A stretch of 20,073 bases of DNA from Methylobacterium sp. (GTDB lineage Bacteria > Pseudomonadota > Alphaproteobacteria > Rhizobiales > Beijerinckiaceae). The first letter of the stretch is position 1. Each line of letters opens with the position of its first letter. The stretch lies in assembly GCA_021154065.1 (NCBI GenBank), contig JAJKJG010000317.1, forward strand, positions 1-20,073. Direction: 5' to 3'. Position numbers and translations under genes: made by a program. This document shows, piece by piece, positions 1 to 7,310 of this stretch. Below the pieces are notes generated by a model. That model had not been told where the DNA came from. It did no database searches and saw only the letters and a program-made list of their open reading frames with translations.

Positions 1-290
1 ATGGCGCTCACGTCGATCTCACGCTCGGCGTGCCACGCATCATGGGCCGCCTGCATCCTGATCCAGACGCCGGCGCCGTCGCCGAACAGCTTGCCGAGGC
101 GCACGGCAACGGCGGGGGACACGGGCTTTCTCTCGTAGAGGATGTCGTAGAGGTGCTGACGCGAGATGCCGAGCAGACGTGCGATCTCCGCCTTCGGCCT
201 TGCGACCGCCGGGATAACCTCTTCGCGCAGCAGCTCGCCCGGATGAGACGGGCAGCGGTTCGGGTCGCGACGTGCAGGAATCTCGGCCAT
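1..290 (-). CDS. higA: HigA-family antitoxin (XRE-type HTH), partial at window edge
   Basis: The frame starts at an ATG at 290-288 and stays open to base 1, giving 96 residues with the C-terminus outside the window. An N-terminal stretch with the motif HPGELLREE and a helix-turn-helix around residues 34-53 (AEIARLLGISRQHLYDIL) are characteristic of the HigA/VapI antitoxin family. The later segment KLFGDGAGVWIRMQ also fits; it is a recurrent family feature (normally ...GNSPEFWLNLQ). HigA proteins neutralise the RNase toxin HigB and repress their own promoter. The expected upstream partner survives only as a short stop-riddled remnant at 300-356, so this looks like an orphan antitoxin or stand-alone repressor. 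A purine-rich AGGGAAG lies just before the ATG. Family call is secure; biological role here is inference. Confidence 0.85.
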   Translation of the reverse strand, partial: MAEIPARRDPNRCPSHPGELLREEVIPAVARPKAEIARLLGISRQHLYDILYERKPVSPAVAVRLGKLFGDGAGVWIRMQAAHDAWHAEREIDVSA

Positions 291-299
291 GATCTTCCC

Positions 300-356
300 T
301 TAGTGATACTACTCAAAGTCGACGCCCACCGCGTCGGCATCCTAGGCGATAAGCCG
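300..356 (-). pseudogene. higB: Degraded 3' end of a higB toxin gene
   Basis: Translating 356 to 300 on the minus strand gives RLIA*DADAVGVDFE*YH*, which lines up with the usual HigB C-terminus (pattern like WRIxFRWEDGDAxDVDxEDYH followed by stop). Two in-frame TAG codons break it, and no HigB-like sequence is visible further upstream, where the ORF ending at 410 begins. The final TAA at 302-300 lies nine bases before the higA ATG, the spacing expected of an intact higBA operon. Similarity is judged by eye from memory of the family and is short (about 18 residues), so the call is moderate. Confidence 0.5.
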
Positions 357-409
357 GGACAGTATGCAAGGAGCATCTTGGATTTCGGGTGTTCACGCTC
401 ACCGCGCTC

Positions 410-1075
410 TCATTTCAATCTGAACCCATAGGGCTTCCTCCGGTCACCGATGACATAAACCTGCCGAAACGGCAGATGGTTCGCCAGTTGCATCAGATCG
501 GGTTGGATTTCTGCCCATCGCTCTCTTGGGAGTGCGGGCAATGGCGCTTTGATAAGCAGATCGTGACCTTCGTATTTGCTGTTATTTTTCCTTTCAAGAC
601 ACAATGCAATCGATTGTCGGACCGCGATTAGAGCCTGTGGAGACGAGTACATCACGCGCCCTCTCGCGATCGCGTTATGGAATTTCTTTTTAGACGCAGT
701 GTCCTGTAGACCTAAGAAACCGGGAGTGATCTTTCCCTTGTTAAGTTCTTTCGCAAGGAAGAAGTCCTCTTTGCCTTGTGCAATCGTAACTTCCAGCCCA
801 ATCGGCGCTGAGCCGTTTAGCCGAACGGTGCAATCAGGAAATTCGTCGTTCATCGCAAAACGCACTTGACCTTCAGTTCGACTCCAAAATTCCAGGTGGT
901 CCGAAACAGGCACAACTTCGTCCCGAACCTTTTTCCAGGCACCCTTCCCAACGCGGTAGTCCTCAACCTCTTTCGAGTTGCGGCTTTCCAATAGCTTCTC
1001 CAGCGCGCTGCGCAGATCTAGTATTTCGATCCAGTTTCGCACCTGCGCACAGAAATAGTTGGCGGTGGTGCTCAT
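410..1075 (-). CDS. Hypothetical protein of foreign base composition, possible PD-(D/E)XK-like fold
   Basis: A 221-residue ORF with ATG at 1075-1073 and a good ribosome binding site (CGGGAGCTGCT just before it). I do not recognise the family. It has no signal peptide or membrane segment. The N-terminal 80 residues look helical and charged. A central segment reads EFPDCTVRLNGSAPIGLEVT (about residues 99-118), an Asp followed after about a dozen residues by a Glu-x-Thr strand. That spacing resembles the core of some PD-(D/E)XK nuclease folds, but this is only suggestive. Base composition is clearly more AT-rich than every neighbour, with codons such as AGA, TTA and AAT, which suggests recent acquisition. 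It lies 24 bases downstream of the UdgX stop and directly upstream of a broken higB remnant. A defence or mobile-island role is possible but unproven. Confidence 0.7.
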   Translation of the reverse strand: MSTTANYFCAQVRNWIEILDLRSALEKLLESRNSKEVEDYRVGKGAWKKVRDEVVPVSDHLEFWSRTEGQVRFAMNDEFPDCTVRLNGSAPIGLEVTIAQGKEDFFLAKELNKGKITPGFLGLQDTASKKKFHNAIARGRVMYSSPQALIAVRQSIALCLERKNNSKYEGHDLLIKAPLPALPRERWAEIQPDLMQLANHLPFRQVYVIGDRRKPYGFRLK

Positions 1076-1099
1076 AGCAGCTCCCGGAATAGTGTGCCC

Positions 1100-2557
1100 T
1101 CACGCCGCCGCGACCCGTCCGCGCGGGTGGTCGGCGGCGATTTCGCGCACGCGCGCCATATCGGCGACGAAGGCGCGGTAGGCCTGCGCCTTCGCGTCCT
1201 CGTCGGGCAGGCGCAAGAGGTAGGACGGGTGCACGGTGATGTAACCGTCATAGCCGTCGGGGAAATGCGCCGGGCCGCGGGCGCGGATGATCGGGATGTT
1301 CTTGCCGGTCATCGCGAGGACGGCGGTGCCGCCGAGCGCCACGACGAGCTTCGGCCGGATGAGCTCGAGCTCCTTCTCGAGCCACCAGCGATAATGCTTG
1401 ACCTCGCCGGCGGTCGGCTTGCCGTGGATGCGGCGCTTGCCCCGCTGCTCGAACTTGAAGTGCTTGACGGCATTCGTGACATAGACCCGGTCGCGGTCGA
1501 GCCCGGCGTCGCCGAGCGCGCGGTCGAACACCTTGCCGGCCGGGCCGACGAAGGGCCGGCCCTGCAGATCCTCCTGGTCGCCTGGCTGCTCGCCGACGAA
1601 CACGATCTCGGCGTCCTCCGGGCCCTCGCCGGGCACCGCCTGGGTCGCACCCTTGACCAGCGGCTCCGAGCCTTTCAGGAGCCTGTTGAGCTGTGCCAGC
1701 GACTTGATCTCGCGGTCGCGCATCGCCTCGAGCGCCTTCTCCGGGGTGCGTTTCGTCGGCATCGTCGGCTCCTGCTCCAGCATCGAGGAAACGCGCGAGG
1801 CGGCACTTCGGACGACGCCCGGGATCGCCGCGGTCTCGGGCAGGTTCTGCCAGTACTTCTTCGGCATGTGCGCCCGCATGAGATCGGGGTTCACCCGGGC
1901 CGGGTTGAAGGTGCTCTCGTAATAGCTGCGCCAGCCGGCTTCGAACGCGTCCTCCCCCGGCGCGTCGGCGCGGGAGCCGGGCGGACCAAAGACCAGGCGC
2001 TCGCCGTTCCAATGCGCCGAGCCGATCGGGGTCAGGATCGACCAGTCGAGCGCCCGAAAGCGCTCGACGAAGAACGGCGCCGCGGCTTCGAGGATGAAAT
2101 GCTCGGGCTCGAAGAAGGCGACGTAGCGCTCCGGCTCGCCGGCGGTGCGCCGGAAGCGCACGAAGGCATGCATCTTGTGGATGTCGCGCCGTACCGCCTT
2201 CGCCATGAGCTCCAGGCGGTGGACGAGCGGATCAGACGCGACCTCGAGGAGGTGGCGCTCGCCGTGCAGCACGCGCCAGAGGAGCCGGTACAGAAGCGCG
2301 TAGCGCTCCGGATCGCGGTGGCAGACGACGCTCTCGATGAGGGTCGCTGCGGCGCGGGGGAGGCGGAGCGGCGCTGTGCTCGTGGGTTCCGGGTTGTCGC
2401 CCCGGGCAAGCCCCGGAATGACGCCGGCGAACAGGCCCGCGGCGCTCGCCGTCGACCACGCAACCTCGTCCGGCGGAACTCCCTCTGCGACGAGCTCCCG
2501 AACGGCATGGCGGAAGCCGTCGAGATCGGCGCCTTCCGCGAGATCGATCGTGCGCAT
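1100..2557 (-). CDS. udgX: DUF4130 / UdgX-type uracil-DNA glycosylase fusion
   Basis: 485 residues. Residues 1-260 match the DUF4130 (TIGR03915) domain, with the recognisable CHRDPERYALLYRLLWR (79-95) and a KYWQNLPET motif near 234. Residues 275-485 are a family-4-like uracil-DNA glycosylase: motif GEQPGDQEDLQGRPFVGPAG (322-341), then VTNAVKHFKFE, KRRIH (374-378) and HPSYLLR (443-449). The KRRIH loop is diagnostic of UdgX, in which the histidine (His378 here) forms a covalent bond with the abasic sugar after uracil excision. The start ATG overlaps the stop of the upstream radical SAM gene by one base (TGATG), so the two are translationally coupled. Residues 46-63 look like a translated intergenic repeat lying in the variable linker of DUF4130. 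The function of DUF4130 itself is unknown. Confidence 0.93.
   Translation of the reverse strand: MRTIDLAEGADLDGFRHAVRELVAEGVPPDEVAWSTASAAGLFAGVIPGLARGDNPEPTSTAPLRLPRAAATLIESVVCHRDPERYALLYRLLWRVLHGERHLLEVASDPLVHRLELMAKAVRRDIHKMHAFVRFRRTAGEPERYVAFFEPEHFILEAAAPFFVERFRALDWSILTPIGSAHWNGERLVFGPPGSRADAPGEDAFEAGWRSYYESTFNPARVNPDLMRAHMPKKYWQNLPETAAIPGVVRSAASRVSSMLEQEPTMPTKRTPEKALEAMRDREIKSLAQLNRLLKGSEPLVKGATQAVPGEGPEDAEIVFVGEQPGDQEDLQGRPFVGPAGKVFDRALGDAGLDRDRVYVTNAVKHFKFEQRGKRRIHGKPTAGEVKHYRWWLEKELELIRPKLVVALGGTAVLAMTGKNIPIIRARGPAHFPDGYDGYITVHPSYLLRLPDEDAKAQAYRAFVADMARVREIAADHPRGRVAAA
2369..2424. repeat. Palindromic intergenic-type repeat captured inside udgX
   Basis: The segment contains TTCCGGG at 2387-2393 and its inverse CCCGGAA at 2412-2418 around a GC palindrome. 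It has the overall look of the 'GTCATTCCGGGG...CCCGGAATCCACG' repeats that are scattered between genes in many rhizobial genomes (recalled from general knowledge, not searched). Here it is read in frame on the minus strand and encodes GVIPGLARGDNPEPTSTAP in the low-conservation linker of the DUF4130 domain. Confidence 0.6.
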
Positions 2558-3765
2558 CAGAACAGGCTCAGCTGCTTTGACGGCGCGGCGAGGCGCTGGC
2601 GCAGGTCGGCGCGGTCCGTGAGCCCGACCGGGCGGTGGTCCGCCGCGATCAGGAACGGGCGCGCGCGCCTGAGGCTCGCGGTGACGCGGGCGACGTCATC
2701 GAGGCGCAACCGGCAATGCCGGCGCGCCGCGACGATGCGCTCGACGGCGCGGGTGCCGAGGCCCGGAACGCGCAGCAGCATCTCGCGCCCGGCGGTGTTG
2801 ACGTCGACCGGGAAACGGTCGCGATGCTTGAGCGCCCAGGCGAGCTTCGGGTCGATGTCGAGCGGCAGCATGCCGCCGTCGGTCGCCTCCGCGACCTCGT
2901 CGATGCCGAAGGCGTAGTTCCGCATCAGCCAATCGGCCTGGTAGAGCCGGTGCTCGCGCCGGAGCGGCGGCGCCGTCGCGGGGAGGGCCCGGCTTGCGTC
3001 CGGGATCGGGCTGAAGCCCGAATAGTAGATGCGCCGGAGATCGTAGTCGCGATAGAGCGAGGCGCTCTTGCGCAGCACCGTCTCGTCGCTCGCCGCGTCG
3101 GCCCCGACGACGAGCTGCGTCGACTGCCCGGCGGGCGAGAAGCGCCGGCCTTCGGCGCGCGCCTCGTCGATGCGCTCGCGCATTCGGCCCATGGCGCGTC
3201 CGATCGAGGCGGCATCCTTCTCCGGCGCCAGGCGCCGCAGGCTCGCCTCGGTCGGCAGCTCGAGGTTGATCGAGAGCCGGTCGGCCCACAAGCCCGCCTG
3301 CTCGATGAGCCACGGGCTCGCCTCCGGGATGGTCTTGAGGTGGATGTAGCCTTCAAAGCCGTGCTCGCGGCGGAGCGTCTTCGCGACGAGCAGGAGCTGC
3401 TCCATCGTGTGGTCGGCGTCGCGGACGATGCCCGAGGAGAGGAACAGCCCCTCGATGTAGTTGCGCTTGTAGAAGGCGATCGTCAGGTCGACGACCTCCT
3501 GCACGGCGAAACGCGCGCGCGGGACGTTCGAGGAGCGCCGGTTAATGCAGTAGGCGCAATCGTAGAGGCAGTAGTTGGTGAGCAGGATCTTGAGCAGCGA
3601 CACGCAACGCCCGTCCGGCGTGTAGGCATGGCAGATGCCGTTCGAGGTCGAGCCGAGGCCGTCCCGGCCGGCGGCGCGCTTCGGCGCCCCGGATGAGGCG
3701 CAGGAGGCGTCGTATTTCGCGGCGTCGGCGAGGATGCGCAGCTTGCCGGCGAGCTTTTCGTCCAT
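2557..3765 (-). CDS. Radical SAM protein, putative DNA modification/repair (TIGR03916-like)
   Basis: 402 residues. The radical SAM [4Fe-4S] motif CLYDCAYC lies at residues 66-73 (Cys66, 70, 73), preceded by the family-typical ICHAYTPDGRC. Residues about 320-350 (VDVNTAGREMLLRVPGLG) form a helix-hairpin-helix, a non-specific DNA-binding unit. The last five residues are QLSLF, a match to the bacterial sliding-clamp (DnaN) binding consensus QL[S/D]LF. Family members are nearly always encoded beside DUF4130 proteins, as here, where the next gene starts on the same A as this stop. The reaction is not known; a role in repairing or modifying DNA is the standard prediction. The ATG at 3765-3763 has no strong ribosome binding site but fits the family length. 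An 84-base gap separates it from the VOC gene upstream. Confidence 0.92.
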   Translation of the reverse strand: MDEKLAGKLRILADAAKYDASCASSGAPKRAAGRDGLGSTSNGICHAYTPDGRCVSLLKILLTNYCLYDCAYCINRRSSNVPRARFAVQEVVDLTIAFYKRNYIEGLFLSSGIVRDADHTMEQLLLVAKTLRREHGFEGYIHLKTIPEASPWLIEQAGLWADRLSINLELPTEASLRRLAPEKDAASIGRAMGRMRERIDEARAEGRRFSPAGQSTQLVVGADAASDETVLRKSASLYRDYDLRRIYYSGFSPIPDASRALPATAPPLRREHRLYQADWLMRNYAFGIDEVAEATDGGMLPLDIDPKLAWALKHRDRFPVDVNTAGREMLLRVPGLGTRAVERIVAARRHCRLRLDDVARVTASLRRARPFLIAADHRPVGLTDRADLRQRLAAPSKQLSLF

Positions 3766-3849
3766 GGCACACGAACGCCTGAGTTCCTGATTTGTTCTAG
3801 CATGCGGCGGGCGCCCGGCGTTGGGGCAGGAGGTCGCAGGCGCAGTGCC

Positions 3850-4263
3850 TCAGGTTCGGCGCGCGATACCGTCGTAGCCCGCGCCAGAGAACTCGATGAG
3901 ATCGAAGCCGTTGCCGAACGGGTCGGCCATGTAGGCGATGCGGCCGTAGTCGCGGACAGCGATGGCGCGTTCGAGCGAGCCGCCCAAGGCGACGAGCCGC
4001 GCCACCGCGGCATCGAGATCGGCGACGATGAAGTCGAGATGGACCGACGTCCAATGGCGGTCGAAGCTGCGCGGCACCTGCCTTGACCCGAGATCGGCGT
4101 AAGGCGGGCGATCGGCGAGAAGGAAGATCGGCAGGTTCGCGCCTGCAAGCTCGATCCAGGTCGGGCTCAGGCGCCGCTTCACGCTAAGCCGGAGGCCGTC
4201 GCAGTAGAACGCGATGGCGGGCTCCGCCGCGGCCACGTCGATGTAGGCGTGAGCGGTCAGCAT
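3850..4263 (-). CDS. VOC / glyoxalase-bleomycin resistance superfamily protein
   Basis: 137 residues from the ATG at 4263-4261, chosen because GGGAG lies at the right distance upstream and because the superfamily begins here (MLTAHAYIDVAAAEPAIAFY); the frame remains open to 4347 but that extension is not conserved-looking. Two beta-alpha-beta-beta-beta modules are suggested, the second running from HWTSVHLDFIVADLDAAVARL to DPFGNGFDLIEF, the latter being the typical final strand with the metal-site glutamate. Members range from glyoxalase I to dioxygenases and resistance proteins; the substrate cannot be told. It is divergent from the TRAP transporter genes, sharing a 143-base upstream region. 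Confidence 0.82.
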   Translation of the reverse strand: MLTAHAYIDVAAAEPAIAFYCDGLRLSVKRRLSPTWIELAGANLPIFLLADRPPYADLGSRQVPRSFDRHWTSVHLDFIVADLDAAVARLVALGGSLERAIAVRDYGRIAYMADPFGNGFDLIEFSGAGYDGIARRT

Positions 4264-4373
4264 GGCGTCTCCCGAGGCGCTGCGGCGCGCGCGCTGGTCG
4301 CGGGGCGTCGGATCATAGCGCGTCGGGCCGGGCGGCGTCTCTCGCACAAGGCTTGCTTGCGCTTCCGGCGGCT

Positions 4374-4385
4374 GACCTTAAGGTC
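4374..4385. promoter_or_regulatory. 12-bp perfect palindrome upstream of the TRAP operon
   Basis: GACCTTAAGGTC is an exact palindrome ending 21 bases before the small-permease ATG and lying in the divergent intergenic region shared with the VOC gene. Its symmetry and position are compatible with an operator for a dimeric repressor. Nothing else supports this, and no clear -35/-10 pair was found around it. Confidence 0.25.
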
Positions 4386-4406
4386 GTCCGAACGGCAGGG
4401 GGCCGC

Positions 4407-4955
4407 ATGATCCGACGCTTTCTCGACGGGCTCTATCTGTGGGCCGGCTATGCGGCGGGTATGTTCCTCGTCGTCATCTTCCTCCTGATGATGGCGCTGT
4501 CGCTCGGGCGGCAGGTCGGGCTCAATATCCCGTCGGGCGACGATTTCGCCGCCTGGTGCATGGTGGCGATGGCCTTTCTCGGCCTCGCCCACACCTTCCG
4601 CCGCGGCGAGATGATCCGGGTCGGGCTTCTGCTCGAGCGGCTCACCGGCCGGACGCGTCACGCCTTCGAGCTTCTGGCGCTCGCCATCGCGACCGCCTTC
4701 GTCGCCTATTTCGCCTGGTACGCCGCCGGCATGACCTATGATTCATGGCGCTTCGCGGATGTCTCGCAAGGCGTGATCGCGGTGCCGATGTGGTTTCCGC
4801 AGCTTGGCTACGCCGGCGGACTTGTCATCCTCCTCGTCGCGCTCGTCGACGAGCTGGTTCACGTCCTCAAAGGCAACAAGCCGACCTTCGATAAGGAGCC
4901 GCCGACCTCGCCCGAGGAGCTCGTCGCCCGCGTTGCCGAAGGCGGGGGCATCTAG
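4407..4955 (+). CDS. dctQ: TRAP transporter small permease (DctQ-type)
   Basis: 182 residues from the ATG at 4407, preceded by a strong AGGGGG; an upstream in-frame start at 4353 would add 18 residues without a ribosome binding site. Four hydrophobic helices are seen at about residues 10-32, 46-63, 86-108 and 129-150, the architecture of the DctQ subunit. The loop HTFRRGEMIRVGLLLERL after helix 2 is typical of the family. DctQ pairs with the large permease DctM to form the inner-membrane complex of sodium-driven tripartite transporters. It is first in a three-gene operon and is followed after three bases by dctM. Confidence 0.93.
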   Translation: MIRRFLDGLYLWAGYAAGMFLVVIFLLMMALSLGRQVGLNIPSGDDFAAWCMVAMAFLGLAHTFRRGEMIRVGLLLERLTGRTRHAFELLALAIATAFVAYFAWYAAGMTYDSWRFADVSQGVIAVPMWFPQLGYAGGLVILLVALVDELVHVLKGNKPTFDKEPPTSPEELVARVAEGGGI

Positions 4956-4958
4956 GCG

Positions 4959-6275
4959 ATGCTGACGGACCTCGGCCTCGTCCAGCTCGCGATCCTGCTG
5001 CTCGGCGTCCTGATCCTGTTCCTCGCGAGCGGGGTCTGGATCGCGATCTCGCTCGGCATCGTCGGGTTTGTCGCGATGCTGTTCACGGCCAACGTGCCGA
5101 TCGGCAACGTGCTCGCGACCATGGTGTGGAGCGCCAGCGCTTCGTGGACGCTTGCGGCGCTGCCGCTGTTCATCTGGATGGGCGAGATCCTGTTCCGGAC
5201 GAAGCTTTCGGAGGAGATGTTCCGCGGCCTCTCGCCATGGCTGCAATGGCTGCCGGGGCGGCTCATGCATGTGAACGTCGTCGGCTGCGGCATCTTTGCG
5301 GCGGTGTCGGGTTCGTCGGCTGCGACCTGCGCCACGATCGGCAAGATCGCCCTGCCGGAGCTCGAGAAGCGCGGCTACGACAAGAACATGAGCCTCGGCT
5401 CCCTCGCCGGCGCCGGCACGCTCGGGCTCCTGATCCCGCCCTCGATCCCGATGGTGGTCTATGCCGTGACGGCGAACGTCTCGGTGCTGCAGGTCTTCCT
5501 CGGCGGCTTCCTGCCCGGCCTCCTCGTGATGGGGCTCTACTCCGGCTACATCATCCTGTGGTCGCTCGCGAACCCGAAGAAGACGCCGCCGCGCGACCCG
5601 CCGATGCCGTTCCGGCAAAAGCTCGCCGAATCGGCGAAGCTGATCCCCTGCCTGATCCTCATCCTGACGGTGTTCTTCTCGCTCATCTTCGGCTTTGCGA
5701 CCGCGACCGAGTGCGCCGCCTGGGGCGTGACCGGCGCGCTCGGGCTCGCCTGGTGGAGCGGCACTCTCAACCGCGCGAGCTTCTTCGAGAGCGTCATGAG
5801 CGCGACGCGGCTCACCTGCATGATCATGCTGATCCTCGCCGGCGCGGCCTTCACCACGGCGGCGATGGCCTATACCGGGATCCCGGTGGCGCTCGCCGAG
5901 TGGGTGCAGGGGCAGAACCTCACGCCGGCCAAGCTCGTGCTGGCGCTCACCGTCATGTACATCATCCTCGGCTGCCTCATCGACGGCATCTCGATGATCG
6001 TGCTCACGATGGTGATCGTGCTGCCGATGGTGAAGCAGGCAGGCTTCGACCTCGTCTGGTTCGGCGTCTATCTCGTCATCCACGTCGAGATGGCGCAGAT
6101 TACGCCGCCGGTCGGCTTTAACCTGTTCGTGCTTCAGAATATGAGCGGACGCGACACCTTCACGGTCGCAAAAGCCGCCTTCCCCTTCTTCATCCTGCTC
6201 AACATCGCGGTCTTCATCATCACCTGGTACCCCGACATCGTGCTGGTCTTGCCACGGCTGGGGTTTGCGGAGTGA
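4959..6275 (+). CDS. dctM: TRAP transporter large permease (DctM-type)
   Basis: 438 residues, about twelve hydrophobic segments, full family length. Family-typical stretches include GCGIFAAVSGSSAATCATIG, the loop GTLGLLIPPSIPMVVYAVTA (near residue 150-170), and near the C-terminus EMAQITPPVGFNLFVLQN. The two PP-containing hairpins belong to the pseudo-symmetric transport core of the ion-transporter superfamily. The ATG lies three bases after the dctQ stop, which implies co-transcription and probable translational coupling. The substrate cannot be inferred from this subunit. Confidence 0.95.
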   Translation: MLTDLGLVQLAILLLGVLILFLASGVWIAISLGIVGFVAMLFTANVPIGNVLATMVWSASASWTLAALPLFIWMGEILFRTKLSEEMFRGLSPWLQWLPGRLMHVNVVGCGIFAAVSGSSAATCATIGKIALPELEKRGYDKNMSLGSLAGAGTLGLLIPPSIPMVVYAVTANVSVLQVFLGGFLPGLLVMGLYSGYIILWSLANPKKTPPRDPPMPFRQKLAESAKLIPCLILILTVFFSLIFGFATATECAAWGVTGALGLAWWSGTLNRASFFESVMSATRLTCMIMLILAGAAFTTAAMAYTGIPVALAEWVQGQNLTPAKLVLALTVMYIILGCLIDGISMIVLTMVIVLPMVKQAGFDLVWFGVYLVIHVEMAQITPPVGFNLFVLQNMSGRDTFTVAKAAFPFFILLNIAVFIITWYPDIVLVLPRLGFAE

Positions 6276-6310
6276 GATAGGGCAACAGCCCACGACAGGA
6301 GGAACAGCCG

Positions 6311-7300
6311 ATGCAATACCATACCCGTTTCGCTCTCGGGATCTGCGCCGCGCTCGCGCTTACGGCGCCGGCTGCGGCGCAGACCAAGTGGAATCTGCCG
6401 GGCGCTTATCCGAGCGACAATCCCCATACCGAGAACCTTGTCCTGTTCGCCAAGGACGTCGCCGATGCGACCGGCGGCAAGCTCCAGATCGCCGTTCACG
6501 CCAACGCCTCGCTGTTCAAGGCACCGGAGATCAAGCGCGCGGTACAGACCGGGCAGGCGCAGATGGGCGAGGTGCTGATCTCGCTGCACGAGAACGAGGA
6601 TCCGATCTACGGCCTCGACGTCGTGCCCTTCCTCGCGACTTCGTTCGAGCAGGCGAAGAAGCTCTGGGAGGCGCAGAAGCCGGCGGTCGAAAAGAAGCTC
6701 GCGAGCCAAGGCATCAAGCTCCTCTTCGCGGTGCCGTGGGCGCCGCAGGGCGTGTACGCCAAGAAGGAGCTGAACTCCCTCGACGATATGAAGGGCCTGA
6801 AATGGCGGGCCTACAATGTCGGAACGTCGCGCATCGGCGAACTCGTCGGCGCCCAGGCGGTGACGATCCAGGCGGCGGAGCTGCCGCAGGCGCTCGCGAC
6901 TGGCGTCGTCAACTCGTTTATGTCGTCCGGCGGCACCGGCTACGACTCCAAGGCCTGGGAGTCGCTCACCCACTTCTACGACACGCAGGCCTGGATCCCG
7001 AAGGACGTGACCTTCGTCAACAAGGCGGCCTTCGACGGGCTCGACAAGGCGACGCAGGACGCGATCCTGAAGGCCGCGGCGACGGCCGAGGAGCGGGGCT
7101 GGAAGATGTGGCAGGAGAAGGCCGGCTGGTATCTCGAGCAGCTCAAGGCCAAGGGCATGAAGGTGCTGCCGCCGAGTCCCGAGCTTGCCGCCGGCTTCCG
7201 CAAGATCGGCGAGCAGCTGACGGCCGACTGGCTCAAGAAAGCCGGGGCCGACGGCCAAGCCGTCGTCGAGGCCTACAAGAAGTCGATCGGCACGAACTGA
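6311..7300 (+). CDS. dctP: TRAP transporter periplasmic substrate-binding protein (DctP-type)
   Basis: 329 residues with a clear Sec signal peptide (MQYHTRFALGICAALALTAP, cleavage after AAAQ near residue 24). The mature part begins TKWNLPGAYPSDNPHTEN and is a DctP-type receptor. Conserved family pieces include ADATGGKLQIAVHANASLF, FAVPWAPQGVYAKKEL and LKWRAYNVGTSRIGELVGA, where the Arg of LKWRAYN is the residue that usually binds the substrate carboxylate. An AGGAGG sits ideally before the ATG, which suggests stronger translation than the permeases, as expected for the receptor. It is the last gene of the operon, 35 bases after dctM. An organic acid is the likely ligand; the identity is unknown. 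Confidence 0.94.
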   Translation: MQYHTRFALGICAALALTAPAAAQTKWNLPGAYPSDNPHTENLVLFAKDVADATGGKLQIAVHANASLFKAPEIKRAVQTGQAQMGEVLISLHENEDPIYGLDVVPFLATSFEQAKKLWEAQKPAVEKKLASQGIKLLFAVPWAPQGVYAKKELNSLDDMKGLKWRAYNVGTSRIGELVGAQAVTIQAAELPQALATGVVNSFMSSGGTGYDSKAWESLTHFYDTQAWIPKDVTFVNKAAFDGLDKATQDAILKAAATAEERGWKMWQEKAGWYLEQLKAKGMKVLPPSPELAAGFRKIGEQLTADWLKKAGADGQAVVEAYKKSIGTN

Positions 7301-7310
7301 GCGCGCGGCT

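Noticed and set aside
300..356. Reading the two TAG codons in the higB remnant as recoded sense codons
   Set aside because: No other gene in the window shows in-frame TAG, several real genes end in TAG, and no upstream HigB sequence exists; decay is far simpler.
1094..2917. Very long plus-strand open frame (607 codons) opposite udgX and the radical SAM gene
   Set aside because: It is the antisense shadow of two confidently identified genes in GC-rich DNA; its translation is Arg/Ala/Asp-biased with no recognisable domain.
4743..6293. 516-codon minus-strand open frame over the TRAP permeases
   Set aside because: It is dominated by His, Asp, Glu and Arg, the typical complement of hydrophobic codons, and lies opposite dctM with full family motifs.
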